A stretch of DNA of 64,000 bases from Fibrobacter succinogenes. GTDB taxonomy: Bacteria > Fibrobacterota > Fibrobacteria > Fibrobacterales > Fibrobacteraceae. The stretch lies in assembly GCA_902800345.1 (NCBI GenBank), contig CADCDO010000015.1, positions 62,001 to 126,000 of the forward strand, read 5' to 3'. Shown in pieces: positions 19,184 through 27,328 of this stretch. Under the pieces are notes generated by a model. That model saw only the letters and a program-made list of their open reading frames with translations. It ran no database searches and was not told the origin of the DNA. Made by a program: the position numbers and the translations under genes. Numbering within the stretch: the stretch's first letter is position 1; the number at the start of each line of letters is the position of its first letter.

Positions 19184-20364
19184 TGTTTACCATTGTCGAT
19201 TTCAACAACTTCTGGAGTCCGTCTGGAGGCGGAGTCCGGCGTTACCATTTACAGAAAATGGCATTTTACGAACGCCAAGGCGAAGTTCTTTCGGTCTTCG
19301 TCATGCCGTCGTCGAGCACTTATACAGAAACGCGAAGTGACGGACTGATTATCGAGCACGTAGAAGCATTCCGGTTCCCCGGCAACTGGGAATACCGCTT
19401 TATGTGGAAACCGCATCAAATCCGTCCGATTCTCGAGAAGTACAAGCCGGATGTAATCGAGGTGGGCTCGCCCTACATTTTGCCTTCGGCCGTCCGACGC
19501 ATCGCGAAAAAAGTTGTACCCAACGCCGCTCTGTTCAGTTTCTGGCATGCCGACTTCCCCGTAACATACGTGGGCCGCCCCGTCGCCAAAAAATTCGGCG
19601 CAAATGCAGGCGTATTCACCCGAAAAATTGCGTTCTGGTACGCGAAACAAGAATTCAAAGGCTACGATTGCGTACAAGCTTCATCGAAAGAAGCGATGGC
19701 GCGCCTCAAGAAAAACGGCCTCCCCAACCCGCGCTGGATTCCGCTCGGATGCGATATCGACACGTTCTCGCCGAGCAGACGCGACGAAGCACTCGTCAAG
19801 GAACTCAAGGACGGTTGCCCGGAACGCCTCACGATATTTTTCCCGCACAGGCACTGCAACGAAAAGGGGATTGACCTTGTCCTCGGTGCATACGACATCT
19901 TGACGCAAAAGCTCGGGCACGAACCCGCCATAGTCTTTGCGGGCACAGGTCCAAGCCTCCCGCTTGTGCAAGCCGCCGCCGAAAAATATAAGCATGTAAG
20001 CTACATCGGATTCGTGAACTCCATCGACGAAATGGCGCGCTATTATGCTAGCGTCGATATGGGGCTTGCCCTCTCCGGCTGGGAAACATTCGGGCTTTCA
20101 ATCTTGGAAAGCATGGCCAGCGGAAACGCTCTCGTCGGAGCCGCCGCCGGAGCCGCCTACGAACACGTCACAGAATCGGGAGCAGGCACAATCCTCAAGG
20201 AACGCACGCCCGAAGCCTTGGCCGAAGCAATTGTAGAACTGTACCATTCCGACCTCACCGACAAAAAGATTAAAGCTCGAAAGTACGCCGAAAAATTCAG
20301 CTGGAACGATTGTTTCAAGCGACAGCTCGCTTTGTACAAAGAAATTACCGGACTTAAAAAATGA
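19183..20364 (+). CDS. Family 4 (GT-B) glycosyltransferase
   Basis: 393 residues. Recognisable GT4 features are an N-terminal glycine-rich acceptor region (NFWSPSGGGVRRYHLQKM), IPLGCDIDTFSP, FPHRHCNEKGIDLVLGAYDIL and the nucleotide-sugar-binding EX7E motif in GWETFGLSILESMASG. It probably transfers a sugar to a lipid, glycan or other acceptor at the inner membrane; donor and acceptor cannot be told. It is coupled to the gene before (TAATG) and to the LtaS-like gene after (ATGA overlap), suggesting assembly of a phosphorylated glycopolymer or modified envelope glycan. Confidence 0.88.
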   Translation: MFTIVDFNNFWSPSGGGVRRYHLQKMAFYERQGEVLSVFVMPSSSTYTETRSDGLIIEHVEAFRFPGNWEYRFMWKPHQIRPILEKYKPDVIEVGSPYILPSAVRRIAKKVVPNAALFSFWHADFPVTYVGRPVAKKFGANAGVFTRKIAFWYAKQEFKGYDCVQASSKEAMARLKKNGLPNPRWIPLGCDIDTFSPSRRDEALVKELKDGCPERLTIFFPHRHCNEKGIDLVLGAYDILTQKLGHEPAIVFAGTGPSLPLVQAAAEKYKHVSYIGFVNSIDEMARYYASVDMGLALSGWETFGLSILESMASGNALVGAAAGAAYEHVTESGAGTILKERTPEALAEAIVELYHSDLTDKKIKARKYAEKFSWNDCFKRQLALYKEITGLKK

Positions 20365-22418
20365 AAGAATTTATACGGAAAATATCCAAATTCTTTGAGC
20401 CGACCAAGAACTTGGTTTTAATATCGCTCGCTTTTTGGGTAACGCATATTCTGCTCCGCATAATGCTCTTGTTCCGCAGCAATCCCTACGGGTTCCCGTT
20501 CGTATCAAAGCCGGACTGGTTCATCTTCCACGCCATCTGCATCGACTTCATGTGGATTTGCAATGCGCTTGTGGTGTTCATGATTCTGGGCGGTATTGCC
20601 GTAAAAATCGCAAGCCCAAAAGGTTCGCGCAACGCTAATGAGAAAGTCGCGGACATTTCGAAAGGAATCACGACCGCAAAAATCACGACGATTCTCTACA
20701 CCGTTTTCCACAGTGTCATCTTGCTTTTTACGCTTCTCGATAACGAAGTACAACGATTCCTGGGCGGGCACTTGAGTTTCGGACTCATGGACACCTACAA
20801 GGATACCTCGTCCATTACCATGTTCTACGACTACGTGGCAAACGACTTGTCCGTTCCGTACTTGCAATTCGTCGTACTCGTGCTGATGCTCCCGCTGACT
20901 TACGGCATTTACAAGTTGCTGAACAGGCATTACCGCACTCCCGACGGATTCCGTATGAAAAAATCCGTCATCGCGATGGTCATCTTTTATATCGCCTCGT
21001 ACCTGTTCGTTTATTTTATCTGGACCGGAAACGCCCGCATGGCCAAACTCCGTCCAGTCGTATCGCTAGTCTACAACGATCTCTTTATCGCCAAAAAAGC
21101 AGCTGGGCTTAACGAAAAAGACCTTGCCATCTACCGCACCGCCTACCAGAATTTATGGCAGCGCGTCGAAGGAGACAACCTCTGGAAATTCTCGGACGAT
21201 AAGGAAAGCCACGGCCTCCCGCTTTACCGCGTGCCGAGCGCAGAACTTTTGAACAGCAAAAAACTCGCCGCCCAACGCGAAATGCAGCCAAACTTCATAC
21301 TCGTGCTCATGGAATCGCATCGCGGGCTCAACACGGGTTACATGAATCCGCAAATCCAGCCCACGCCTACGCCGTTTCTCGATTCGCTCGCCGCCAATTC
21401 CCACGTGTGGATGCGCATGCACACAAGCGGCGTCCCGACCACCGGAGGAGTCCTTTCGACGCACCTCGGCATCCCGCACCATTCCAGGCTCGCCCAAGCG
21501 ACCGACCTCGCGCACGTTTCTCTCCCCAGTTTCGTATCCGTTCTGACCGAAAAAGGCTACAGCACGCACTACATGTCCGCCGCCGACCCCGCCTGGGACA
21601 ACCTCGGCGTTTGGATGGCAAAATGGTACTCCGCCGTACAATACAACCGTGAACGCGAAGACGACTCCACATTCATGGGCCACGCTGCCGAATTTGTGCG
21701 GGACACGCTATCGAAACAAGGCAAACCGTTCCTCGCCACGCTCATGACGCGCTCCAACCACTACCCGTTCAACTTTGCCGCCGGCATGACCGACGAACAG
21801 AAGGCTCGCCCGCTGCAAGAGCGCATCAACGTCACGATGAACTATGCCGACAGGCAACTCGCACGATTCATCCGCGCCATCCAAAACGAAGAATGGTACA
21901 AGAACACGTATGTCATCATCATGGCTGACCACGGATTCCCCTTGGGCGAAAACGGGGTATCTACCATGAACGGCGGCGGTTTTTCGAACGTGAGCTGGAT
22001 TCCGTTCATTATCCACGGCAAGGGGCTAGATGCAACGCGGGACACGACGACGGCCGCCCAAATCGACATCGCGCCGACCGTACTTGAACTTGCAGGCTTT
22101 GCCGTCCCGAACATTTTCATGGGACACAATCTTTTACGCGAGACCGAAACAACTCTTGATGCGGACAGCACGAGCGTAAAAAAAGATCGCGCCGGACTCT
22201 CACTAGGTGCTTATTCCGGCTACTCCGCCCTCGGCCTGGACCATTACCGTATAGTTTCCAAGACCAACTCCAACGACGAAGTTTATCTCTTTGCAGACAA
22301 CGACATGAGGCAGGAACACGACCTCGCCAAAACAGAGTCCGAACGCACAGCAAAAATGCATGCAACGCTCGACACGCTCATCAAAATTTCGGACTATACG
22401 CTCGAACACGGACTTTAA
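20361..22418 (+). CDS. LtaS-like membrane sulfatase/phosphotransferase
   Basis: 685 residues. Four to five transmembrane helices fill residues about 15-230, followed by an extracytoplasmic alkaline-phosphatase-superfamily (sulfatase) domain. Metal and nucleophile motifs are visible: ILVLMESHRG, the SGVPTTGG threonine region, and IIMADHGFPLGE. The architecture matches LtaS/OpgB-type enzymes that transfer phosphoglycerol, or EptA-type ethanolamine phosphate transferases. In a Gram-negative organism, decoration of a periplasmic or membrane glycan is more likely than lipoteichoic acid. Overlaps the glycosyltransferase stop by four bases. A bidirectional terminator follows. Confidence 0.85.
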   Translation: MKEFIRKISKFFEPTKNLVLISLAFWVTHILLRIMLLFRSNPYGFPFVSKPDWFIFHAICIDFMWICNALVVFMILGGIAVKIASPKGSRNANEKVADISKGITTAKITTILYTVFHSVILLFTLLDNEVQRFLGGHLSFGLMDTYKDTSSITMFYDYVANDLSVPYLQFVVLVLMLPLTYGIYKLLNRHYRTPDGFRMKKSVIAMVIFYIASYLFVYFIWTGNARMAKLRPVVSLVYNDLFIAKKAAGLNEKDLAIYRTAYQNLWQRVEGDNLWKFSDDKESHGLPLYRVPSAELLNSKKLAAQREMQPNFILVLMESHRGLNTGYMNPQIQPTPTPFLDSLAANSHVWMRMHTSGVPTTGGVLSTHLGIPHHSRLAQATDLAHVSLPSFVSVLTEKGYSTHYMSAADPAWDNLGVWMAKWYSAVQYNREREDDSTFMGHAAEFVRDTLSKQGKPFLATLMTRSNHYPFNFAAGMTDEQKARPLQERINVTMNYADRQLARFIRAIQNEEWYKNTYVIIMADHGFPLGENGVSTMNGGGFSNVSWIPFIIHGKGLDATRDTTTAAQIDIAPTVLELAGFAVPNIFMGHNLLRETETTLDADSTSVKKDRAGLSLGAYSGYSALGLDHYRIVSKTNSNDEVYLFADNDMRQEHDLAKTESERTAKMHATLDTLIKISDYTLEHGL

Positions 22419-22507
22419 GCAAAAATCCGCGCGCCCCGAACAACCTTACAAGTGCACCCATTCACCCTAAAGTCCGCATTAAACGTCCGCAAGCAATAAT
22501 GCAAAAA

Positions 22508-22532
22508 AGACTCGTCAATGACGAGTCTTTTT
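22508..22532 (+). terminator. Bidirectional Rho-independent terminator
   Basis: AGACTCGT-CAATG-ACGAGTCT is a perfect 8-bp stem, with TTTTT downstream on the plus strand and AAAAAA upstream. It can end the LtaS-like operon and the reverse-strand tRNA-like transcript. Confidence 0.9.
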
Positions 22533-22609
22533 AGTCGGGATGACTGAATTCGAATCAGCGACCTCTTGAACCCCATTCAAGCGCTCTACCAGGCTGAGCG
22601 GTGTTTTTT
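22533..22609 (-). pseudogene. tRNA-Pro(GGG) remnant lacking its 5' acceptor strand
   Basis: Read on the minus strand, the D arm (GCTCAGCCTGGTAGAGC), the anticodon stem-loop CTTGA-ATGGGGT-TCAAG with anticodon GGG, the T arm (CTGATTCGAATTCAG) and a 3' acceptor strand CATCCCG are present. The matching 5' strand should read CGGGATG, but the bases before the D arm are AAAAACACC and cannot pair. The 3' end reads ACTA rather than ACCA. It therefore looks like a truncated or rearranged tRNA gene, or an assembly junction, and is unlikely to fold into a working tRNA. Confidence 0.7.
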
Positions 22610-22666
22610 CAAGGCAAAAGCGCGAAAAAAGCGAAATTTAACCCACTCCGGCAGCGCCAGTCCTTC

Positions 22667-23401
22667 CTAGTCCTTCCAGTAACCGACAATCAGCACTTCG
22701 GGAGTCGCCTTCGGGAACTTCTTGCTCTTGAAGCCCACAATCTTGCGGATGCTCTTTTGCTTGAGTTCCCAACCCGTGCGCGTAAGCCCGGCCGTCGAAA
22801 GCGTCACCTTGATGCCGGGCACCTTGCCGCCTTCCTTGATTTGATCGACTTTATCGACATTGAGCATCACGTTCTTTGTCTTGATTTTGAATTCCTTCGC
22901 CGCATTTTCGTCCAGCACAAGATCCGGACGTTCTTTCTTGTCCGTTCCCCAAACGTAGAACGTCCATTCGCGCTTTTCGTTCGGCGCATAATAGCCGGCG
23001 TCAAAAAGCTTTTCGCCAAAGAAAATCGGATTTTTCACATAGCCGTCGAGTTGTGCGGCATACGGCGTACCGTGATTATCGACCATCACCACGACCGGAT
23101 TGATTTGCCCGTCCATGCCGGCAAAATCCATATCGAATTCAATCGTCACCGGAGCATTCGGCGCAATCTTTTGCGGAAACTTGAAGTTCGACATGCCAAT
23201 GCCCTGCCCCATCACGGTTTCAAGGACTATTTCTTTATTCGTAACGTTAGCGCCCTTGATGACGATATGCTTGACATCGCCCTGGTCTGCATAACCAATC
23301 GGGTACGGATCCGGCACAAAACGGATGACATCATCGGCCATGGCTGTCGCCGAAAAAGCAAGAGCTGCAACAAAAATAGATTTGAAAATTCTAGACATCA
23401 T
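22667..23401 (-). CDS. Secreted protein with Ig-like (DUF1573-type) regions
   Basis: 244 residues, signal peptide SIFVAALAFSATAMA with cleavage before DDVIRF. The mature part looks like two beta-sandwich segments; phrases such as KHIVIKGANVTNKEIVLE and QKIAPNAPVTIEFDMDF resemble DUF1573/ASPM-SPD-2-Hydin-like domains, which often decorate periplasmic or surface proteins in Bacteroidetes and Fibrobacter. No catalytic residues are recognised. The start is MMSRIF; Met1 or Met2 cannot be separated. It stands alone between the tRNA-Pro remnant and a repeat-rich spacer. Confidence 0.7.
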   Translation of the reverse strand: MMSRIFKSIFVAALAFSATAMADDVIRFVPDPYPIGYADQGDVKHIVIKGANVTNKEIVLETVMGQGIGMSNFKFPQKIAPNAPVTIEFDMDFAGMDGQINPVVVMVDNHGTPYAAQLDGYVKNPIFFGEKLFDAGYYAPNEKREWTFYVWGTDKKERPDLVLDENAAKEFKIKTKNVMLNVDKVDQIKEGGKVPGIKVTLSTAGLTRTGWELKQKSIRKIVGFKSKKFPKATPEVLIVGYWKD

Positions 23402-23420
23402 GATATGAATATAGCAAATA

Positions 23421-23600
23421 GTAGTTGGTAAAACTTAGGGACGTCATCCTGAGACGCGAAGCGACGAGGGATCCAGTGAAGGAATGGGCTATGGGGTATG
23501 AGGTATGGGCTCGGCACTGCGTGCCTTTGGGGTATGAGATTTAATTGTAAAACTTAGGGACGTCATCCTGAGCAACGAAGACGACTCAGAAGGCGAGCGT
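23421..23600. repeat. Composite intergenic repeat block
   Basis: TAAAACTTAGGGACGTCATC followed by CTGAG occurs twice (about 23429-23453 and 23548-23572). Between the copies lies an inverse copy of the CCCAAAG...GAGC-CATACC repeat (about 23480-23540) with a GGCAC-TGCG-GTGCC-like palindrome. The first half also has GGATCCAGTG, shared inversely with 633-670. No coding potential seen. Confidence 0.65.
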
Positions 23601-23650
23601 TGCAACAATGAGTTTTCTCATTTTTATAATCGAGCCGAAGGATTGGGGCA

Positions 23651-23923
23651 TTAACTAGCTTTTTTTCGTTCCCTACACACGTACAAAGATTCTTCGCGGC
23701 ACCGCAATTGGACATCGGGATTTTGCGAATTAGAATGCCTGCTAAGGCAAAAATCGTATTTTTCTTGGTCGAGGCATTTTGCATTCTTTTGATCCATCGA
23801 ATCCCTATCCGTTCCGCCATACCATTCCTCGGCACAGTTGTCAGTAGACGCACATGTACACGCCCACAAAAACGTGCACAAAAGCGCAAGCATAAGCAAC
23901 AAATAAATCCGCTGAAAAAACAT
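23651..23923 (-). CDS. Small Cys-rich putative lipoprotein
   Basis: 90 residues starting MFFQRIYLLLMLALLCTFLW with lipobox-like LWAC, then a short polar, cysteine-containing region (CTCASTDNCAEEW, CLDQEKYDFCLSRH, LRCREESLYVCRERK). The even spacing of six mature cysteines suggests disulfides. A start at 23989 is possible but puts 22 polar residues before the signal, so 23923 is preferred. No family recognised; convergent or divergent neighbours give no functional hint. Confidence 0.5.
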   Translation of the reverse strand: MFFQRIYLLLMLALLCTFLWACTCASTDNCAEEWYGGTDRDSMDQKNAKCLDQEKYDFCLSRHSNSQNPDVQLRCREESLYVCRERKKAS

Positions 23924-24046
23924 ATTAAGAATATAAAATCTACAACAACCAAAGCTACGCTCATCCTCATAATCCCATACCCATCTCACTTTTTCAATGA
24001 CAAAAGACCATCGACTAACAACCCAACATTTTCTACATTTGGCGCC

Positions 24047-24889
24047 ATGACTTCACTCGACGAAATCAGGGACCTTCTCGCGCAAAAAGAATTGTTCATT
24101 TTCGACTTGGACGGCACGCTGTTCAACACGCTTGGCGATTTAGCCCCTGCCGTAAACTACGCGATGACGCAATTCGGGTTCCGCACGCATAGCAACGACG
24201 ATGTGCGAACATTCATCGGGAACGGTTCCATGAACTTGATTCGCCGGGCAGTCGCCGCAAATTTCATTGACGTGAAACTCGTTCGCAACTTTGACGAAGT
24301 CGCCGCCGTTCTAGAACGTGAAGGCTACAACGAAGAGAAAATCAAAGGAATCCATAAAGTTTATTCGGAATTCTACTGGGAGCATTGCACCGAAAATACG
24401 GAGCCTTACGAAGGCGTTGTGGAACTCATTAAACGAATTGCCCAAAGCGCGGGATGTGATAGGGACAGCGCGGGAAGTTTCAATCGTAACGAAGACTGCG
24501 CGGGAAATGATAAGAACTGCGCAGAAAGCAATGGGAACAGCGCCGGGATTAAACGCGCGGCCATGCTCACAAACAAGCCGGTCGCCCCCGCACAAAAAAT
24601 TCTCAAAAAATTCGGACTCGAAAATTCGTTCGCCACATACCTCTGCGGCGACACGACGCCCGAACGCAAGCCAAGCCCCGCCGGCATTTACGAGATACTC
24701 CGCCAGACCGGAATCGCCCCCGAAAAAGCAATCATGATCGGTGACGACACGCCCGACATTCTAGCCGCCAAAAACGCAAACATCGATTGTATCACGCTTT
24801 TCGAGGGCTTCGGCAAAGCAGAAAACTTGCTCCCGCTAGAGCCCCGCTACACCGCTGGGCACATCAAGGACTTTGCGGAATTGATTTAG
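24047..24889 (+). CDS. HAD-superfamily phosphatase (phosphoglycolate phosphatase-like) with an insert
   Basis: 280 residues from ATG 24047. Motif I FDLDGTLFNT, motif II AAMLTNKP, motif III Lys in PERKPSP and motif IV GDDTPDILAAKNA are all intact, as in Gph/PgmB-type HAD hydrolases acting on small phosphates such as 2-phosphoglycolate. Between cap and core (about residues 140-180) is an odd hydrophilic insert rich in Asn, Asp, Ser and Cys, with phrases RDSAG, EDCAG, KNCAES and GNSAG. It looks like a decayed tandem repeat with a roughly 7-10-residue period. No strong ribosome site is visible. Confidence 0.85.
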   Translation: MTSLDEIRDLLAQKELFIFDLDGTLFNTLGDLAPAVNYAMTQFGFRTHSNDDVRTFIGNGSMNLIRRAVAANFIDVKLVRNFDEVAAVLEREGYNEEKIKGIHKVYSEFYWEHCTENTEPYEGVVELIKRIAQSAGCDRDSAGSFNRNEDCAGNDKNCAESNGNSAGIKRAAMLTNKPVAPAQKILKKFGLENSFATYLCGDTTPERKPSPAGIYEILRQTGIAPEKAIMIGDDTPDILAAKNANIDCITLFEGFGKAENLLPLEPRYTAGHIKDFAELI

Positions 24890-24906
24890 AAGTAGTTAGT
24901 CCTTAG

Positions 24907-26178
24907 TCAATGGTCATTAGCCGACGACAAGGGCTGTTCAGAACCGCTCGATGAGGCCTCAGGGAATTTTTCGTATAAAGAAATAGGAATCGTAACAGTT
25001 CCGCCGTTCTGGGTTTTCGGGAATTTCCAACGGCCTACGGAGTTCCTGACATCCTCATTAATTGTTCTAAAGTTGCTTTTTTCTCCAATTGTCGTCGATT
25101 TAATTTCGACATTTTCAACAGAACCGTCCGGAGCGATTTTCAACGTCAAGACAATTTTCGCTTTAAATTCTTTTGTTCGTTTAGAACGATACTTTACATT
25201 TGTATAAAGATTCTTATTGCAGATATGGCGGAACGACGGCAAACGTTGACGAGCAATCTTTAATACTGTTTCAAGATCGACATCTGAACCATCCTCAATC
25301 ACAATATCTTCAGGCTTTAAATCCTCGACAAGACATCTCGCAACAGCCTTTTTCTCTGGGCCTTTGATAAATCCGTCATCCACAGGACGCACGCCATACA
25401 GAGTGACCGCATTACCAAAATCCCGTTCAACAACGCCATAAAGTGCCCGGACACGAACAAATTCTTCTTTTACGGAATTCATGGAATCAGCAAACAAAGC
25501 CATGCGAGCCCTTGGCTTTTCGGCGACAGCTTCCTTAATTTTCGTAAGTTCGATGGTTTTATCCACATCAGACGGCGCCGAGCCATGCTCATAAAAATAA
25601 ACGGGGAACGTAATAAAAGATTTTCCCTTTTCACTTTTTGGGAAAACCCAATTTCCAATCGCACTCTTTATTTCTTCATCAAAATCTTTAACACCCGTCG
25701 TCGAAGAATCAATCACGGATTTTACAACAGAACCATCCGAACCAATTTCCAACGAAAAGACAATTTTTCCACTAAAAAATGCATCCGCCTTTTTCCTCAG
25801 ATAACGATTGTAAAGATGGCGAATTCCGGGAGTGCGCATACGCACTGTCTTGACAACGGAATCTTTTCCAAGAACAGATCCCTTTGCAAAAACTATTTCT
25901 TCAGACGGAATATTGACAGAGCCATTAGACTTTATGACAACAACTCTATCACACCCGTTGCAACCATAAAGCGTTCCCGTAAGGTTATCGTTAATATTCC
26001 CTTCATCTTTTTCAATATGTTTCTTATCGTAAAACTTAGTCACATCCCACGGATGAATGATTTTAGAACCGTCCGCCGGTTCATCCGCCTTCTTATCGGA
26101 ATCGTTACAACCGGCCCACAACGCAGCTGCGGTCATGAGCGCTACTTTGCCAAGAAACTTGCTGAAATTTTTTGCCAT
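24907..26178 (-). CDS. Lipoprotein with two AgmX/TonB-like C-terminal domains
   Basis: 423 residues, signal MAKNFSKFLGKVALMTAAAL ending in lipobox WAGC. Two similar modules are present. Module one has RTPGIRHLYNRYLRK, GKIVFSLEIGSDGSVVK and a TGVKDFDEEIKSAIGNWVFP end. Module two has PSFRHICNKNLY, AKIVLTLKIAPDGSVEN and RNSVGRWKFPK. This is the AgmX/PglI C-terminal pattern, related to TonB C-terminal domains and found in gliding and envelope proteins. Probably periplasmic-facing lipid-anchored. It belongs to a run of three paralogues here and lies 67 bases after the stop of 26245-26931 on the same strand. Confidence 0.8.
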   Translation of the reverse strand: MAKNFSKFLGKVALMTAAALWAGCNDSDKKADEPADGSKIIHPWDVTKFYDKKHIEKDEGNINDNLTGTLYGCNGCDRVVVIKSNGSVNIPSEEIVFAKGSVLGKDSVVKTVRMRTPGIRHLYNRYLRKKADAFFSGKIVFSLEIGSDGSVVKSVIDSSTTGVKDFDEEIKSAIGNWVFPKSEKGKSFITFPVYFYEHGSAPSDVDKTIELTKIKEAVAEKPRARMALFADSMNSVKEEFVRVRALYGVVERDFGNAVTLYGVRPVDDGFIKGPEKKAVARCLVEDLKPEDIVIEDGSDVDLETVLKIARQRLPSFRHICNKNLYTNVKYRSKRTKEFKAKIVLTLKIAPDGSVENVEIKSTTIGEKSNFRTINEDVRNSVGRWKFPKTQNGGTVTIPISLYEKFPEASSSGSEQPLSSANDH

Positions 26179-26244
26179 AGCCTAGTAGAAATTTAGAAGT
26201 AAACAGTTGAAAGTTTTCAAAAAATGGGAATAAATTATAAGCCG

Positions 26245-26931
26245 TCAATTCTCATAGAACCTTAACGGGACCTTGTATGTTCCGCGAGTTTTTTTCTTTT
26301 CAAATTTCCATCGGCTTACGGCTCGTCTAACATCTTCGTCAAATTCATCATAGCCCGTCGTTGAAGATTCGACCACAATATTTTCCACCGCCCCCAATTC
26401 ATCAACTTTCAATTTCAGAAGAACAGTTCCGCTAAACTCGGGCCTTTTCATCAGATACTTGTTGTAAATATGACGCAAGCCCGGACTCCTGCGACGAAAC
26501 TCTTTCCAAGCATAATGCACATCTAAATCGGATCCTTCAACAACAACAATATCCGTTTCTTTGGGGACCTGCACAGGACATTTCGTTTTGACCATGACTC
26601 CGCCCCCACTCCCATAAAGGAGCCCAGCGACAATACCATCCCCCATACGTCGATCTTCATCTAGCTGCGGATCGAGCATGCTACGTGTTCCATAAAGAGC
26701 AGTCACACCAGAAATAGTTTCGCTCGTTATAGAACTATCGCGGACAGGGAGATATTTGGATTCAACAATAACTTTTTTATTTTGCCTCACAACTTGTTGC
26801 TGTTCCGCCTTAATATTTTTTTGCGTGACCGGATCATCCGCCTTCTTATCGGAATCGTTACAACCAGCCCACAACGCAGCTGCGGTCATCAAAGCAACTT
26901 TGCCAAGAAATTTGCTGAAATTTTTCGCCAT
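26245..26931 (-). CDS. AgmX/TonB-like lipoprotein paralogue
   Basis: 228 residues. The first 32 residues are identical to those of the 24907-26178 protein (signal, lipobox WAGC and NDSDKKAD), and the DNA there differs at only a few positions, while the bodies diverge. One C-terminal module is present: RSPGLRHIYNKYLMKR, GTVLLKLKVDELGAVEN, SSTTGYDEFDEDVRRAVSRW. Role unknown. Just upstream on the same strand is dyad array A (27017-27233), whose position suggests it controls this gene. Confidence 0.8.
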   Translation of the reverse strand: MAKNFSKFLGKVALMTAAALWAGCNDSDKKADDPVTQKNIKAEQQQVVRQNKKVIVESKYLPVRDSSITSETISGVTALYGTRSMLDPQLDEDRRMGDGIVAGLLYGSGGGVMVKTKCPVQVPKETDIVVVEGSDLDVHYAWKEFRRRSPGLRHIYNKYLMKRPEFSGTVLLKLKVDELGAVENIVVESSTTGYDEFDEDVRRAVSRWKFEKKKTRGTYKVPLRFYEN

Positions 26932-27016
26932 ACTTCATAAATAACAAAATTCAAGTCAAAAAAATCAGCGAGAAAAGACAATTTTACACGTTCAAGGGGC
27001 ATTTTTCGCCAAAATA

Positions 27017-27233
27017 TGCTACCAAAAGTTAAAAATAATGTATTCTGGTAGCATAATTTTTAATTTATATGAATCAGCTGAAGGCAAAAAAGCCGTGATT
27101 ATGCTACCAAAACGGATAATTTCGGCAATTTGGTAACACAAAATCAGTTCGACAAAGCAAAATCGCCCCCAAAATAGTTAATTTATTCAAATTTTATGAT
27201 ACCAAAATTCCATTTTTTTGCGATTTGGTAGCA
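27017..27233. other. Three-dyad element, copy A (37-bp palindromic units)
   Basis: Three units of identical length, each a 10-bp arm, 17 variable bases and the inverted arm: 27017-27053 (TGCTACCAAA...TCTGGTAGCA), 27102-27138 (TGCTACCAAA...TTTGGTAACA) and 27197-27233 (TGATACCAAA...TTTGGTAGCA). Unit starts are 85 and 95 bp apart, close to 8 and 9 helical turns. The same geometry recurs exactly at 29315-29531. The spacers have AT-rich segments resembling each other (TTTATATG). Noncoding; it lies between two reverse-strand lipoprotein genes, upstream of the one at 26245. Confidence 0.85.
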
Positions 27234-27328
27234 TTTTTCACATTTTTCGGGTTAGCAAACGGACAAACAATCCTGCATCAAAAGCCCGATTTTATCGTAG
27301 TTGTTGCGCGTAAAGCCAAGTATTTGGT

